From Hexactinellida sp. DTS-2022 (taxonomy: Eukaryota; Porifera; Hexactinellida), in assembly GCA_028753945.1 (NCBI GenBank), contig JAPNXP010000011.1, positions 2,666,001 through 2,730,000 on the forward strand: a DNA stretch of 64,000 bases. The letters run 5' to 3'. Under the pieces are notes generated by a model. The model worked only from the letters and a program-made list of their open reading frames with translations, was not told the origin of the DNA and searched no databases. Positions 25,049 to 36,611 of the stretch are shown here, piece after piece. Each line of letters starts with the position of its first letter. The first letter of the stretch is position 1. The translations under genes were made by a program, and so were the position numbers.

Positions 25049-25352
25049 CAGTACACCTTCGTAATCCGAACCCCCGCTAGCACGAACAGGAGAACCCAAA
25101 ATATTTTTAGTAAAGTGGGAAAAATCCTAAATTTCACATATTAAATTGGAATTATATAATAATAAGTCTCCGACAAGTATTTTTAGTATTAAGTACGTAT
25201 AATAAATATATTGTTGGATTAAAAAGATTTGGACAAGTTTGGTTCGGATTATCGAGGTTTCATTTTATAGATGCCTATAGTAAATGTATAAACTTGACTA
25301 ATCGGAACACAAATTTTTGAATAGAACACTTTCGGATAGCGAGGGTATACTG
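25049..25352. mobile_element. Pogo-like MITE (304 bp)
   Basis: Starts TA-CAGTACACCTTCGTAATCCG and ends with the complement of CAGTATACCCTCGCTATCCG. Inside, CGGATTATCGAGG is a further inverted word. The right TA is one or two bases off. Confidence 0.65.
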
Positions 25353-25939
25353 TTTAACTAAATAATGTTTTAGCCGATTAATTGTAAAAAGAGCAATCAA
25401 AAGTACCAATATAGCATAAAGATATTTCGATCCCTGATTGTCCGATCCAGATCGCGTGAATGTGGATTGCGAAACTTTAGATTACGCGAATTAGGAAACG
25501 GAAGCGGATAATTATGCGGAGCTCAAACTAAATGGCTTTAATATCTAGAATCATAAGATTCGAAACAGGGCGGAACTTGAGGCGGAGGCTGAGCAGCCTA
25601 CCTGAGAATCTTACTGTTCAATTAAACTTGGTCATAGCCTACTACATAAAGGCCGCTGCACTGAGCAAATTTTCAGTGTACCAGGGATAAGAGAAAGGTG
25701 ATTTTATTATCTACCCATAATGTCAATATATTAATTTTTATTGAAACTCAAATGACTAATCCGTTGAAATATTTACAAAATGGGGTTTGTATATATAAAA
25801 TACTAGTAAATGAATTCACAAATTACATCTTAATTAATTATTTCACACTTTCCTTTACTTTTTTGATGTTAGCTTCTTATTCATTTTCTTCATGGATGCC
25901 TAACTAGCCTTTAACTGCTCCTAGTTACACTACTGGATA
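25353..25939. other. Unassigned intronic spacer
   Basis: No supported feature. Confidence 0.3.
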
Positions 25940-26573
25940 CAGGGGTGCCGAAACTGGGGTGGAAGGGTGGGTGTAGACCCACCCTAAAATTTTTAGTGTG
26001 GGTTTAACCCACCCTATTATAATACTCAATATTCCAATCAATATTATTATTCAAATGACCAAAGTAATTGCTGTTATCCAAGATCCAATTTTGTTTTAGA
26101 TTTGTTTACAATTTGCACCAAATTTTTGTAAGTTCATAGACAATCGGAATGTATAACAAGTAAATGTTATCCATAACCCCTCTGGAGGTTTCTAATTAAT
26201 GATTATATATAATCTTTTTAGTCACAAGTTTTTTTAAATAACGAACACTAATTCAAATTCATGTTGAAGTTCCTTTTTTATTTTGTCAATTTCAGCCTCA
26301 AAGTTCCTTAATTTTTGGGCTTAATTAACATTGCAAAGTTTCTATTTGACAATATTGAATTTATCCTATAGAAATAATTTTAGTAAATTTAGAAATAATT
26401 ATATGCACGTGAATGTAATAATGAATTCTATCTCAGCCTGGAGTTCCTTATAAAGGTATTCCTTATAAACAATAAACGTGTATTCTCGTTATTAGTCTTA
26501 ATGAAAAAATATTTAATTTTATGTATATCGGGAAGTATACCCACCCTGATACAGATGAGTTCCGGCGCCCCTG
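25940..26573. mobile_element. hAT non-autonomous element, GGGTGCCGAAACTGG family, copy 1
   Basis: The ends are CAGGGGTGCCGAAACTGG and TCCGGCGCCCCTG, with the exact octamer ACTGGATA on both sides (25932-25939, 26574-26581). It is 634 bp and closely related along its length to 45360-46014. Internal words CACCCTAAAA and CACCCTGATAC mark the ends; there is no transposase. Confidence 0.92.
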
Positions 26574-26601
26574 ACTGGATATCACAATGTTCATAGTGGT
26601 A

Positions 26602-26853
26602 CTATTCCCATATTTCATAATCTTTCAGGACCGTTAGCGATAGTTCAGAAAGGGAAACGAGTGCTGCAAATAAATGGTAGTTCGTCAGTAGAAATTTGAG
26701 GACCTCATTATTCAACATCAGCGGCGGAAATAAATCAAAGCGCTGAATACTACGAAGATAAACAGCTAAAATTCTCGAATCTCCACATTTGATCAAATAA
26801 TAGATAATTCTAAAGATCCCCAAGGATGGATTATTTTGGCACTTTGATACCAC
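26602..26853 (-). CDS. Unrecognised helical exon-like reading frame
   Basis: An 83-codon open frame on the minus strand reads in part FRIIYYLIKCGDSRILAVYL, MLNNEVLKFLL and SELSLTVLKDYEIWE. It is not low-complexity, has balanced composition and looks all-helical. A possible acceptor ATCAAAG lies at its upstream edge. It ends at TAG just before the hAT insertion. It lies inside the LATS intron on the same strand. I do not recognise it. It could be an exon of a nested gene, a fragment of a decayed element, or chance. Confidence 0.25.
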   Translation of the reverse strand: MVSKCQNNPSLGIFRIIYYLIKCGDSRILAVYLRSIQRFDLFPPLMLNNEVLKFLLTNYHLFAALVSLSELSLTVLKDYEIWE

Positions 26854-28714
26854 ATGTATATTGTCAATATGACATCAAATACAGTAGACATTTCAGTCCA
26901 AAACATTATTAATCTTGACAAGTTTCTTCAAGTTAAAGTGTTAATAATCGTGAAACCCCAGCGAATTTCTCAATCAACTGTACAGTATATGTGAAAAAGG
27001 TCAGATATGGATATTGAATGATTAATAAACACTCTTGGAAGGAAGTCGTGTCTCAAAGACCGAGATTATTAGGAACTTATACATAATGATCCCAGATTTA
27101 ATTTATTATATACTCTAAAGTCTAGATCGTTGGTTAGAGTCTGGGGAAGTTTTCCAGTTCATGGGGAAATAACAGCTCAAAATTTCACTAGTCTTCACCA
27201 TTCAAATTATTCACAGCCTAAACTTGTAGAATATTGACCGGCGAATGTGAATTTTCCTAGGTATTGTCATCATTTAAAACAATTTAATCTTATTGAACAC
27301 AATTTTGGATTGCGTAAACAGATGTCAGGGTTACGTTGTATTGGTTTGCATAATAGGAAAGATTATGTTCATAAACGGATAAAGATCCGTTTATGGAACG
27401 AATCTCAATAATCAAATTTATACCTCTACCTGTCTAAAAAGATTATACTGTTCAATAATATTCAGAATTTCTAAAGTATACTACTCTACGTCGTCATGGT
27501 ATATCCTTTATACTCAAAAGGGTAGATAAAAATAATTGTTTTCAAAAAAAAAATTCATTAAAAAAATTTTAATACGATTTTTTTGTTTGCTTAATTAAGT
27601 TAATCAGAATTTTATTTTGATAATTTTCGAAAATATTGTAATGCAAAACTGTAATTGTGTCAGATAAATCCTGTGAAATTTTCCGATAAATGGAGAAACC
27701 GATTAACCTGTGGCTCTATTAAGCGGAGTTGACTGTACTTCCCAGACTGGGTTGACAAAAAGCTTTGATTTTTTATAATTTGGATGAAAATTATCTGTAC
27801 ACACTTCATACCGCTTAAGGGTTTCCTTTGCATAATCTGGCACAATTGAATTAATACAGAAGTAATAAATAAATTATTAGATGCCTAGTACTTGCTCGGA
27901 ACTTGGTTGCTGGAATAATTATTTTAGTAAGCTTATAACTAACAAAGCCTCAACACATTAGAAAAATGGCTACGGCTCTTAACAGGGAGGGTATTGATGG
28001 CCTGATGAACGTAATCATATAAAAAATTTAACATCTTAATATGTAGAGCATTAGGATCTTTCGATCCAAGATCTTACTATTCGGCTCGCGATCCTTTTTC
28101 TAGGATCGGAAGCGGGTAGCCGATCCGTAATGAAAAGTATAAAAATATTCAATCCCGATCCTTTTCTTGATGTGTCTTACTTTACAAAATCCGGTAAATC
28201 CAATAATAATTATTTATTCCAAAAAAACTGAGTATGCAATTATGTATTTTCAAACAAGACAATAAATACATTTCTAAATCAGGATCAGAAAAATATTGAC
28301 TTGCAACATTCCCTAGTAACTAATAAGCCTTTGTACACCTAAAACTGCATTCAAAATCATGCATATTGGCTCATAAAATATAAGGACTAGTACCAGAGAA
28401 GCGGATATATCTCTACAACGGACAAAACTATGTCGCCAACGTGACCGTTATTCGAGATTCCACTGCACTGTAATGTAGTTAAAATGGTGTGGCTCTACAC
28501 ATCACTTGATTTCTTCTACCTGCTACACTTAATTACAGTCGTTAAAATGTATAATATTACTTCCCAATCTATCGATCAAATTTTCGACGTCTTAATGGTA
28601 CCTTATGTTTGGAGTGAGAGTTGAAAACCTCTAGTTATACTGCAAAATTCATGAACCATGAATGAAATATTACACTACATGAATGAGATACGTGTAAAAT
28701 CAGAGTTCGCTTAC
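26854..28714. other. Intronic spacer with a solo pogo-like end
   Basis: About 27660-27742 ends TTAAGCGGAGTTGACTG-TA, the same end type as 7692 and 36597, without a partner. At 28040-28160 GATCC/GGATC words recur (TTTCGATCC, TAGGATCGG, AGCCGATCCG), like a decayed inverted-end element. The rest is unassigned. Confidence 0.4.
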
Positions 28715-28860
28715 TTTGGGGGTGTAATACTCGTCTCGTCAATTACCCATACAGTAGAAGCCAATACTGTACTTATATTATTAATGATATCAGATTCATG
28801 TATATGTAGAGTGGTATTCAGTTGTGAAATCTGCTCCTCAAATATTGATAATTTCACGAA
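28715..28860 (-). CDS. Unrecognised candidate exon with good splice sites
   Basis: The minus strand has a pyrimidine-rich acceptor ending CTTTGACCAG at 28861 and a strong donor GTAAGC starting at 28714. Between them, a 146-bp frame reads FVKLSIFEEQISQLNTTLHI, then ESDIINNISTVLAS and VIDETSITPPK. The amphipathic helical pattern resembles exons 4-5 of the THAP gene at 11.4-11.6 kb in general style, but I cannot show homology. Upstream the frame stays open for about 50 codons. It lies in the LATS intron on the same strand. Confidence 0.3.
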
Positions 28861-29759
28861 CTGGTCAAAGATGTAAATAAATGTAATCATCAAATCCAAG
28901 TCATTTGTACAGACATTACCAACACACGTAAACCTGTTTAAGTTAATATCACCAACCTCTATTCTGGAACCTGTGTAAACGCATTACAATCTTCGACACC
29001 ACTTTTCTAAACTTGTACTTTGATCAAAAGAATCACACAATGATAAATAATTGGATTGCTCAAATTTATTCTAATCTCTGTTTTAAAATCTTAAACTGAT
29101 GTCTTTTTATGTTTAAGACAATTCTGCCACTAAAACAGCACACTGTAACAGATAATCTTGCTGGACATCTAGTCTTGAAAGACAAGATGTCAATTGTCTT
29201 TGACGATTCAAAACTGTACATTCTTCGAAATATTATCAAGTTTCTGAAACAGCTAGGTACATTACTACAATTAGCAAAATGAAATTACTTAATCTTCTTC
29301 TAAATGAATTAATTTCCTGATTTATTCGCTAAGATAATTTAGTTGTCAAAATAATAATGTTAATAATAAACCACGTAAAGTTCCAAAACTCAGTGTCATC
29401 ACTCTGCATGTTATTCAATATTAATTTATTGAATATTAATTTATAAGGAGCCCGACTTCCGAGACGGGCTCCTTATAAATTAACTTAAATTTAATATTCC
29501 ATTTCGATCTTGAAGGGTATTCCACAGTTAAATAAATGAAATTTTAGTGGAAATAGGCATTTGGTAGCATATACCTACACGTGAAGTATTATTGACCTAT
29601 ACGTTATAAATAGATACAAATTGAATAGCATCAGTAAAAAGATGCACAAGTCTGGAATCCCGGACAATCTATAACAATTTCATTAAGTATTATACTTTGG
29701 TATGTTAACAGTCCATTATTAATCACCCATGAACATTGGTAATAAATTTTAAACATGGT
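28861..29759. other. Unassigned spacer with one strong hairpin
   Basis: At 29438-29481 AATTTATAAGGAGCCCG is followed by a 10-base loop and its exact complement, a 17-bp perfect stem. Nothing else is supported. Confidence 0.45.
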
Positions 29760-29899
29760 CAGTGTTTCATCCAGACATTTAGGCAAGGGGGGGGGGGGCG
29801 AGTTCAGAATTAATCAATGTATATTTTTAGTCCCAAGGGGGGCACTTAGGATCCAAGAAGGGACAAATGCCCCCCCGCCCCACCCTAAATGAAACCCTG
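29760..29899. mobile_element. hAT-like MITE with G/C-rich ends (140 bp)
   Basis: CAGTGTTTCATCC at the left and ATGAAACCCTG at the right are inverted, with a G-run and a C-run inside. No clear octamer duplication was found. The end word matches 62711-62834. Confidence 0.55.
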
Positions 29900-30391
29900 A
29901 TGGAAAAAAAATAACTAAAGAGGCAAGATATTACTTGGGAACTATAATATTGCATTGAATATAAAGACGGTAGATGGTTACTGAGTGTAATTATCGCATG
30001 TACAAGAACTTTTAGGTTGAAAGATGGCTTCGCTTTCAATATGAATCCCCTCAGCATAAGTCGAGAAAGTAAAAATATAGTCTAAATTATCTTCAAAGTA
30101 TAATTTTGTCCGAACTTTTGGGATAAACAAATAAAAAGTAAGTTGGGCGGTTTGGGAGGGGCTATTAAAATGCTAAATATATTGAAAATATATCCGATTT
30201 AAAAAAAATCGATGAGATAATACGACACAGAGAGACATTATTATTTTTCGCAGTCTGAATACTGTGATAAAACTAAATGAATAATGTAAGTGACAGTTAT
30301 CTAAATTTACTTAGCTATGTCAATTATAATATCATGTTTTGTGTAGGCATTAATATATGAAGATTATATAATACAAAAATAGCTGTTAACT

Positions 30392-30536
30392 CAGGGCCGG
30401 CGCCACCGGGGGTGTCCTGGGAGTCCGGACACTCACTGCCTCAAGGAAATGAAGCGGTGCTTGGACAGTGACACCCACTAGACTATACAGTGATACCCAC
30501 TACACCCACACCTCATAATACGTGGCGCCGGCAATG
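30392..30536. mobile_element. Short inverted-end element (about 145 bp)
   Basis: CAGGGCCGGCGCCAC faces GTGGCGCCGGCAATG. The interior has GACACCCACTA-type repeats. The flanks share only TAACT, so the type is uncertain but hAT-like. Confidence 0.55.
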
Positions 30537-31478
30537 TAACTTATTGTATTACTTAAAATAGAAAGGAGAGTAGAATCTTAAATATGGACTAAATCAGTAG
30601 CCTATTTAAGAATAAGCAAGGCCTATAATATCAATCAGTTTCCAAGCAACTAAATCAAATGCAAAAAATCAGCATATTTCTCGTGATGAAGCCAATATTC
30701 ACCCACATCTTGACAACTGCCTTTGGTACTTGGGGTGAAGGCCACTTAACACACCAAAGTTTTTCCTAAGCCCCCCAAATTTATTCCTCCCATTCGAACA
30801 TTTGTTGCCCTCTTAGATTAATATGAACCCAATCACAACGAGAATAGTAGAAAATTTATCTATGCTAAGTAATATACACCATATTAAATGGGAGAGTGTA
30901 CCTCCTGAAAACCAAATAAAACATGTTTATGGAATTGGAATTTCATTGATAAATGGATTCGATATAAACATTTAATAACAATTAATTGAGTTTGTACTCA
31001 AGATAATGAAATCACAATTTATTTATAAGAGTTATTGAAAGAGCTAGTTTAAAATATTCTGAATTATTAGTGGATAATGAATTAGCATGAATATTTCAAA
31101 TATAATATAATATATAAAACTATAAAATTCCAATAAATAAATGACATTAAACCCAAGGGAATAATATATGGTATTACAGCTGTGCAAACAGTATTGTTTT
31201 TGAAGGACACTATAAATCAACTACCCAAATATACCTTTAAAACGAAAATGTTGTTTGCACAGCCGAGATTTTAGATTTTACGCACCGAAACCACCCCAAT
31301 GAAAGACGGAAGAGTGATTTGAAGTGGACCAGATATCTGAAAATGATTGTTTTACGTTATTGATAGTATGTATGTTGAAATTTGGTGCTATTTTTACAAA
31401 TATACAATGGTACAAGCATTTTATTATAGCTGCCCACTATAATAAGAATATATAATATTTTATAATTTAAATATAATA
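30537..31478. other. Unassigned spacer with one hairpin element
   Basis: At 31179-31264 GCTGTGCAAACAGTATTGTTTT faces AAAACGAAAATGTTGTTTGCACAGC, an inverted-end unit of about 86 bp. The rest shows nothing I can support. Confidence 0.4.
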
Positions 31479-32053
31479 CAGTATTCTCCGCTTAATAAGG
31501 CCATCGGTTAAGATATTTATTCACTCAAGGTCCCTGTGAAATGAACAAGTCAGCTCAATACTCAAGTTGATGAAAAAAGCTGAGTTTAATGCTTTTTCTA
31601 AGACTAGTGTAGTATATCCTTAATCAATTAAAGTTTCAAGTCAATCGGACATACAGTTTAGGAGGGGGAGGAAAAGCAATTTCATAAATTTCCAAAATTT
31701 CCCCCAATCAATTCATATAATATCCAAAATTATCTATCCTAGCCAAAACGCAAATGCACTAGAAATGGACTGTAATCACTTTGAATAGTTAGTATGTCCA
31801 TAGCTAAGAAGACTGAAATATCAGAATGATTGCATCACTTATATTGTTTACACGAATCTATTTAGATCAATGACCTTGAAATTCCGTTATAATAGTGGGT
31901 GATCTAAACTGAAAGGTACTTTCGATTAACCTGGCGTCATTCAAAATGCTCTAGGATGATGAGTAATAATCAGAATCAGTTGAAGCTTGAAACAGAACTA
32001 ATATAAATGTTAATACAGGAAATGGACCTATTTTTCATCTAACTGCTCTGGTG

Positions 32054-32815
32054 TAGAGGTGAGCGTCGTGTTGAAATTTGTCTTTTACACTAACACGAAC
32101 ACGAAACATATGACACGAACACGACACGAACACGAAATTCGCCACACAAACAGAACACGACACGAACACGAACACGAACACGAAACACGAAACACGAAAC
32201 ACGAACACGAAACACGAAACACGTACACGGAACACGAAACACGAAACACGAAACACGAAACACGAAACACGAAACACGAAACACGAATATCAATAAAAAA
32301 CTCGAAACACGGACACCGAATACATAGTTTTGAAAAATCAAATTAATATATATAAATTAAGAAATCATAACATTCATAATTATATTTGAATGTGATTAAG
32401 TCGAAGCGTGGACCACGGTCTAAGTTATGAACGCAATATGGAAGAATTGTCACAAATACTAGTGACAATATAAGAAAGCAATTGTGGTTGAACAACAATT
32501 TAACGGGAACACAAAAGTGAAATAGGAATACAATACAATAACTTGAATACCACAAGTATTGTATAATTTTAATAACAAAACCTCGATGAATTTTAACCCA
32601 ACACCACACGAAGACGATCAAGATACATGAACTTTGAAAACGAAAACGACACGAACACGAAAGTTTTGGCACAACACGACACGAGACATAAACCTTGAAC
32701 ACGAACACGACACGAACACGAAAACGAAAACTTTGGTCTAACACGACACGAACACGAATTCGTGTCGTGTCCTGTTCGTGTTCGTGTCGTGTTCGTGTCT
32801 TGTCGCTCGGCTCTA
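32054..32815. mobile_element. hAT element made of ACACGAA repeats (762 bp)
   Basis: It starts TAGAGGTGAGCG and ends CGCTCGGCTCTA, with flanks CTCTGGTG and CTCTGCTG differing at one base. Both ends are dense arrays of ACACGAACACGA-type units (32090-32290 plus strand sense, 32630-32800 in both senses). The unusual long frames coding repeated VSCFVF or TRHEHE are a by-product of the array. No transposase is present. Confidence 0.82.
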
Positions 32816-32899
32816 CTCTGCTGACGTCCCACAGCTGTGACGAAACAAATATTTTGCAAAATATGCTGGAAGACATCAATCTTTAAGGACTTAGAACTT

Positions 32900-35800
32900 A
32901 TAAGGCCTTATAGTGGGGCGGTTAATCAGAATATAAGCAGCAATCGTGCACTTTTTCCTAAAAGCATGAAATTTGGCATGCTTGTAGAGCAACCCCTAGA
33001 GATTATTTTTTAATGTGGACCCCACTCTGCAGTGTCCTCGGGTGGCCAAAAAAATTTATCCAAGTTTTTTCCAAATTATAACATTTTCTACATGGTTATA
33101 GCCTATATATGTATTGGATGAGCATCAAATCCGGTATGTGGCTAGAGGAACCACTAAATATAATTTTATGTTGACCCAAGTTACCAGTATCTCCTGGTGG
33201 CTGAAGTCTACGATTATAGATTAGTGTAATGTGTTAGTGTAATGTGTCTATAGCTTAGTGTAATGTGTTTTTCCGCCATCTAGCTTTCGTCAAAGCATTT
33301 TCCTCCACAGCTGCAGAGTGCAGTATACAGTTAAGGCTGGCCTTGGCACACTTGCACAGACCTCTGCAATGCCTTCTTAGTTGCAGCTGATTAGTTCATA
33401 GCACATTTATTGTGCCTGTGGTAGTTCTGTCCAAAATGGTTTCCAATTACAATCTGACATTATCCATCCCCAATCAGCTGGGCTTGGGATTTTCGGGTAT
33501 TTTACCAGTGATTGTCCCCATCCATATCCTGCGATGTATGCTGCTCGCTTAACATGCTGTTTCAAAGCTTACTCCGTGGGTGGGATATTTTCAATTGGTT
33601 TTCCTTTTGAGAATAATTGTTGGCGTGACTCATTCACTTTAGACAGTTCACTTTTTGGTCATACCAAATTACAACGAATCTTTGCACCACATCCATGATA
33701 GCTGTGGAAATTTCAAATGGTGTTTATGACAGAATTACAAAAGCATCTGTAACTTGTGGAAATGCATCCCAGGTATACCAAGCTGTCTTCTTACCTATAC
33801 CAGAAAAGAAAGAAACCATATCACATCCTGTGATGGCATGGAACATCAAAAGTGCTTTAGACTTGCTTGTTCCCAGTTTGGTAGCGATTTCATGGGCAGA
33901 AATAAAACGGTAATTCTTACCTATACCAAATGCTATACAAACCTCTTGAGCCAAAATGTCTTGTATGTGGGAAATGAGTATGACAACAACATCAGTGTCC
34001 ACTGTTCTGACCATAATTTTTTTGAAACCATGTTCTGCAGCATCTGCAACATGAAGCATGATTCTTGTATCACCCTCCTCATGTGTGCATGGCTTTATTC
34101 GGACCTCGTCATCTTGTGCGAGGTTTGGTGAGGATAGAACATGATCTTCCAAAGTACAATAAATTTATTTTCCATCCATTTTAATAGAGGTTATTTGCGT
34201 AGCCAATAAATGGAACAACTCAGTTTTGTTTTCATTTACACATAGGAAACTTTGCCAGTTTCCTGGAATGTGGGTAGTAAGTTTCACTCTTCATCGGATC
34301 CCAGTGCCTCTGTTTTCTCTTGTAGCTCCTTTCAGGCTGTCCTGTCTATAAACATCCCATAATACATCCAGTCTAACAACAGTCTGAAGTTGCTTCAATA
34401 TCTATGGCTTGAAGTTATTCTCAAAATATTCTCCAATTGTGTTTACCAGCTTTGGAACTAACATCTGTACAATAACAGCACAATCCAGTATCAATGCATC
34501 CACTGGTGGACAGTGTTCTGGAGCTCGCTTGAGTTTCTCCAAACAGGGAAGGAGATCTGCCTTGGTACCAGACCTGACTCCTCCAGTTTAGCTAAAGACG
34601 GTGGCCAAGGTTGATTTTCATGCTTAAAAAAATCCTCGAGGTCCAAATCTTTAGACTGGCACGCAATATACCGTCCCCTAGCAAAAGTATTCGTACACCC
34701 AAAAATTCCCATTGGAAATAGTACTATACAAGTCTAATATTATGAGCTAATGCATTCAAATCATATGAGATGTGGTCATTTTAATTGCAGAATGGTATTC
34801 AACGAATCCTAATTAACCTTCGTAGAAGCTTTCATCTGAATAACATATTGATTTGTTTGGAAATTATCATGCGGTGGCACCATGTACCATTCTTCCAATT
34901 GCCAACATGGTATAAGGTGGGAATAAGTGGCACATAGTGGCAAAGGATGGTAATTTTCAACCTAATCAGTAGCTTTCAGAAGTGAAGGCATCCGAAATGG
35001 AAATATCGAATGAATAGAATAAGAATCTGGCATCAAAATTGCAACATCCCATATATTACGAATACAATGCACATTTTTCTAGACACACTTTATTGCTAAT
35101 TCCTATGGGAATTTTTTGGAGTACGAATACTCTTGGTAGGGGACTGTATAATCTGGAGAATAAACTGCAATTATCCTTCAAAGATTTACTTGAGATTTTT
35201 GCTTCTGTGAAGTCTTTTTCACTGATAATAGTGGTAGGTTGTTTCTTTTAATGGGCTCATTTATTGATTTTGCTCTGTCAATGAATCTTTCTTCACAAAA
35301 GACTGATATTGATTATCTCCAACCTTTGGAACCATTTGAACAGATTTAACAACGTCAGAAGCTAGAATATTTTTTGTATCTAAGGTGAGAAGATCCCCAC
35401 TATCTTCAATAAATGGATTGCCAAAGTCCAGAATCCTGTTAATTAGCAACAGCTTCAACTTCATGAATAAATTTAGCCTGAACACTTGGTATCTGCTCAT
35501 GATGCTTAGAAGACATTGTCGTTGACAGACCCACAAACTGTTGAATCATTCGTGAAATTTCAGGACCAGGAACCAACCCACGGATGAAGTGAGTTGCCTT
35601 TTCTGTCAGTCCAACTGCCCCACCATCCCCTTTAACTATTGAGTTGACTTGCTCATGGGCCTGCTCCAAAGCCATACCAGAAAAGGGCTTAGAAGTCTTG
35701 TGAGATACAAATCTACCAGCAGTGGACTCTTGATATAGAGAGGGATGCTCCTCCACTAAGGAACACATATCTCTTATGTGAACAGACAGCCACCTAGCAT

Positions 35801-36190
35801 AGTTTGTGTGGTCAAGTGAAAATGTCCATGGAATAAGATGTGCTATTGCTTCACAGAAATTAGCAAAATGACCTTTTCTAATGGAACCAACCAGGTTAAG
35901 TAAACACAATTCTAGTTGCATCACCTTTGACCAATAGAGAAATTGAGGCTGTTCCTCTTTCTTTTTGATACACCAAGGTTCAAACTCTATGTAGTCTGCT
36001 ACCGCTGTCGCTGCAAATTCCTGGTGTGCCCTATGTTGCAAAATGTCACCTGGTGAGCATGTCTTGTCCTAGTCACATGTATTGCTTTCAGAAATGAATC
36101 ACAAATTCTACTTGAAGCAATTCCATCTACTACCTTGTAGTCAATCACCAAGTATCTTCATTGATACCATCTCTATATGGAGGCCACCAG
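32900..36190 (-). pseudogene. Degraded gene of an unnamed multicopy family (DTDVV motif, Cys-rich tail)
   Basis: Read on the minus strand in order: an N-part with HVTRTRHAHQVT (about 36080); a 200-codon open frame with DYIEFEPW, LDHTNYARWLSVHIRDM, QAHEQVNSIVKGDGGAVGLT; then VFVLQ-flanking KDNCSLFSRL; after a MITE, ACQSKDLDLEDFFKHENQPW; ALILDCAVIVQMLVPKL; VLWDVYRQDSLKGATRENRG; and HEEGDTRIMLHVADAAEHG, then TVDTDVVVILI, HEIATKLG, FHAITGCDMVSFFSG. A decayed tail to about 33300 includes SAATKKALQRSVQVC. The stretch 32900-33290 looks like its non-coding 3' end. The DTDVV block recalls acidic loops of PIN/FEN-like nucleases; that function is inference. From memory, near-identical hypothetical proteins are repeated in cnidarian and other invertebrate genomes, implying a mobile or amplified gene. 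At least four frameshifts or stops make this copy dead. Confidence 0.6.
34671..35146. mobile_element. Pogo-like MITE inserted in the DTDVV-family gene (476 bp)
   Basis: The right end is the complement of CAGTCCCCTACCAAGAGTAT; the left end is CCGTCCCCTAGCAAAAGTAT. TA lies on each side (34669-34670 and 35147-35148). Removing it rejoins the gene in the SRLY-IACQ segment, which confirms the boundary and shows the MITE came later than the gene. Confidence 0.82.
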
Positions 36191-36611
36191 ACATAACGAA
36201 AAAATTATTTTTACCCAATATGTCAGGAAAATTCCACTGAATCTTCTCGGCCAATGCAAAATAGTAGAGTTTGGAAGGATTTTTAGAATTTCAATATAAA
36301 AAATGGATCAAACAAAATAACCCTAATTTTCTGCCATCATGGGGCACTGAATTGACCTTCCATGGTGCCCTGTACATTTTCAATCTTCAAGGGCTAGTTC
36401 CAAATGAGCAGAAAATTTCAGTGCTATACTACCTATGGTATACAGCACAAAATCTCATTTTCGGAAAATAAATACAGAGGGGAAAATTTCACAGGATAAT
36501 AAAACGGAATTTCAGTTTAACTCAAAAATTATATAATCATCCGAGTATTGGGTGAAACTACCTGGAACAATCTGCCAGAATTAAGCGGAGTCAACTGCAC
36601 TGTATAGTATA

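Larger units (their letters stand above)
31479..36597. mobile_element. Region bounded by pogo-like inverted ends (5.1 kb)
   Basis: The left end TA-CAGTATTCTCCGCTTAATAAGG and the right end, complement of CAGTTGACTCCGCTTAATTC, face each other and share most bases; the right flank is CA instead of TA. Between them lie a hAT element and the degraded DTDVV-family gene on the minus strand. Either this is one large non-autonomous element carrying that gene, or two unrelated solo ends of a common MITE family happen to flank it. Identical end types occur singly at 7692 and 27742, so the second view is real. Confidence 0.35.

Noticed and set aside
32035..32879. Long frames encoding repeated VSCFVF and TRHEHE peptides on both strands
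   Set aside because: They are translations of the ACACGAA array in a hAT element and appear in several frames at once, so they are not genes.
33754..34131. Plus-strand frame of 125 codons
   Set aside because: It is the shadow of the minus-strand DTDVV-family gene.
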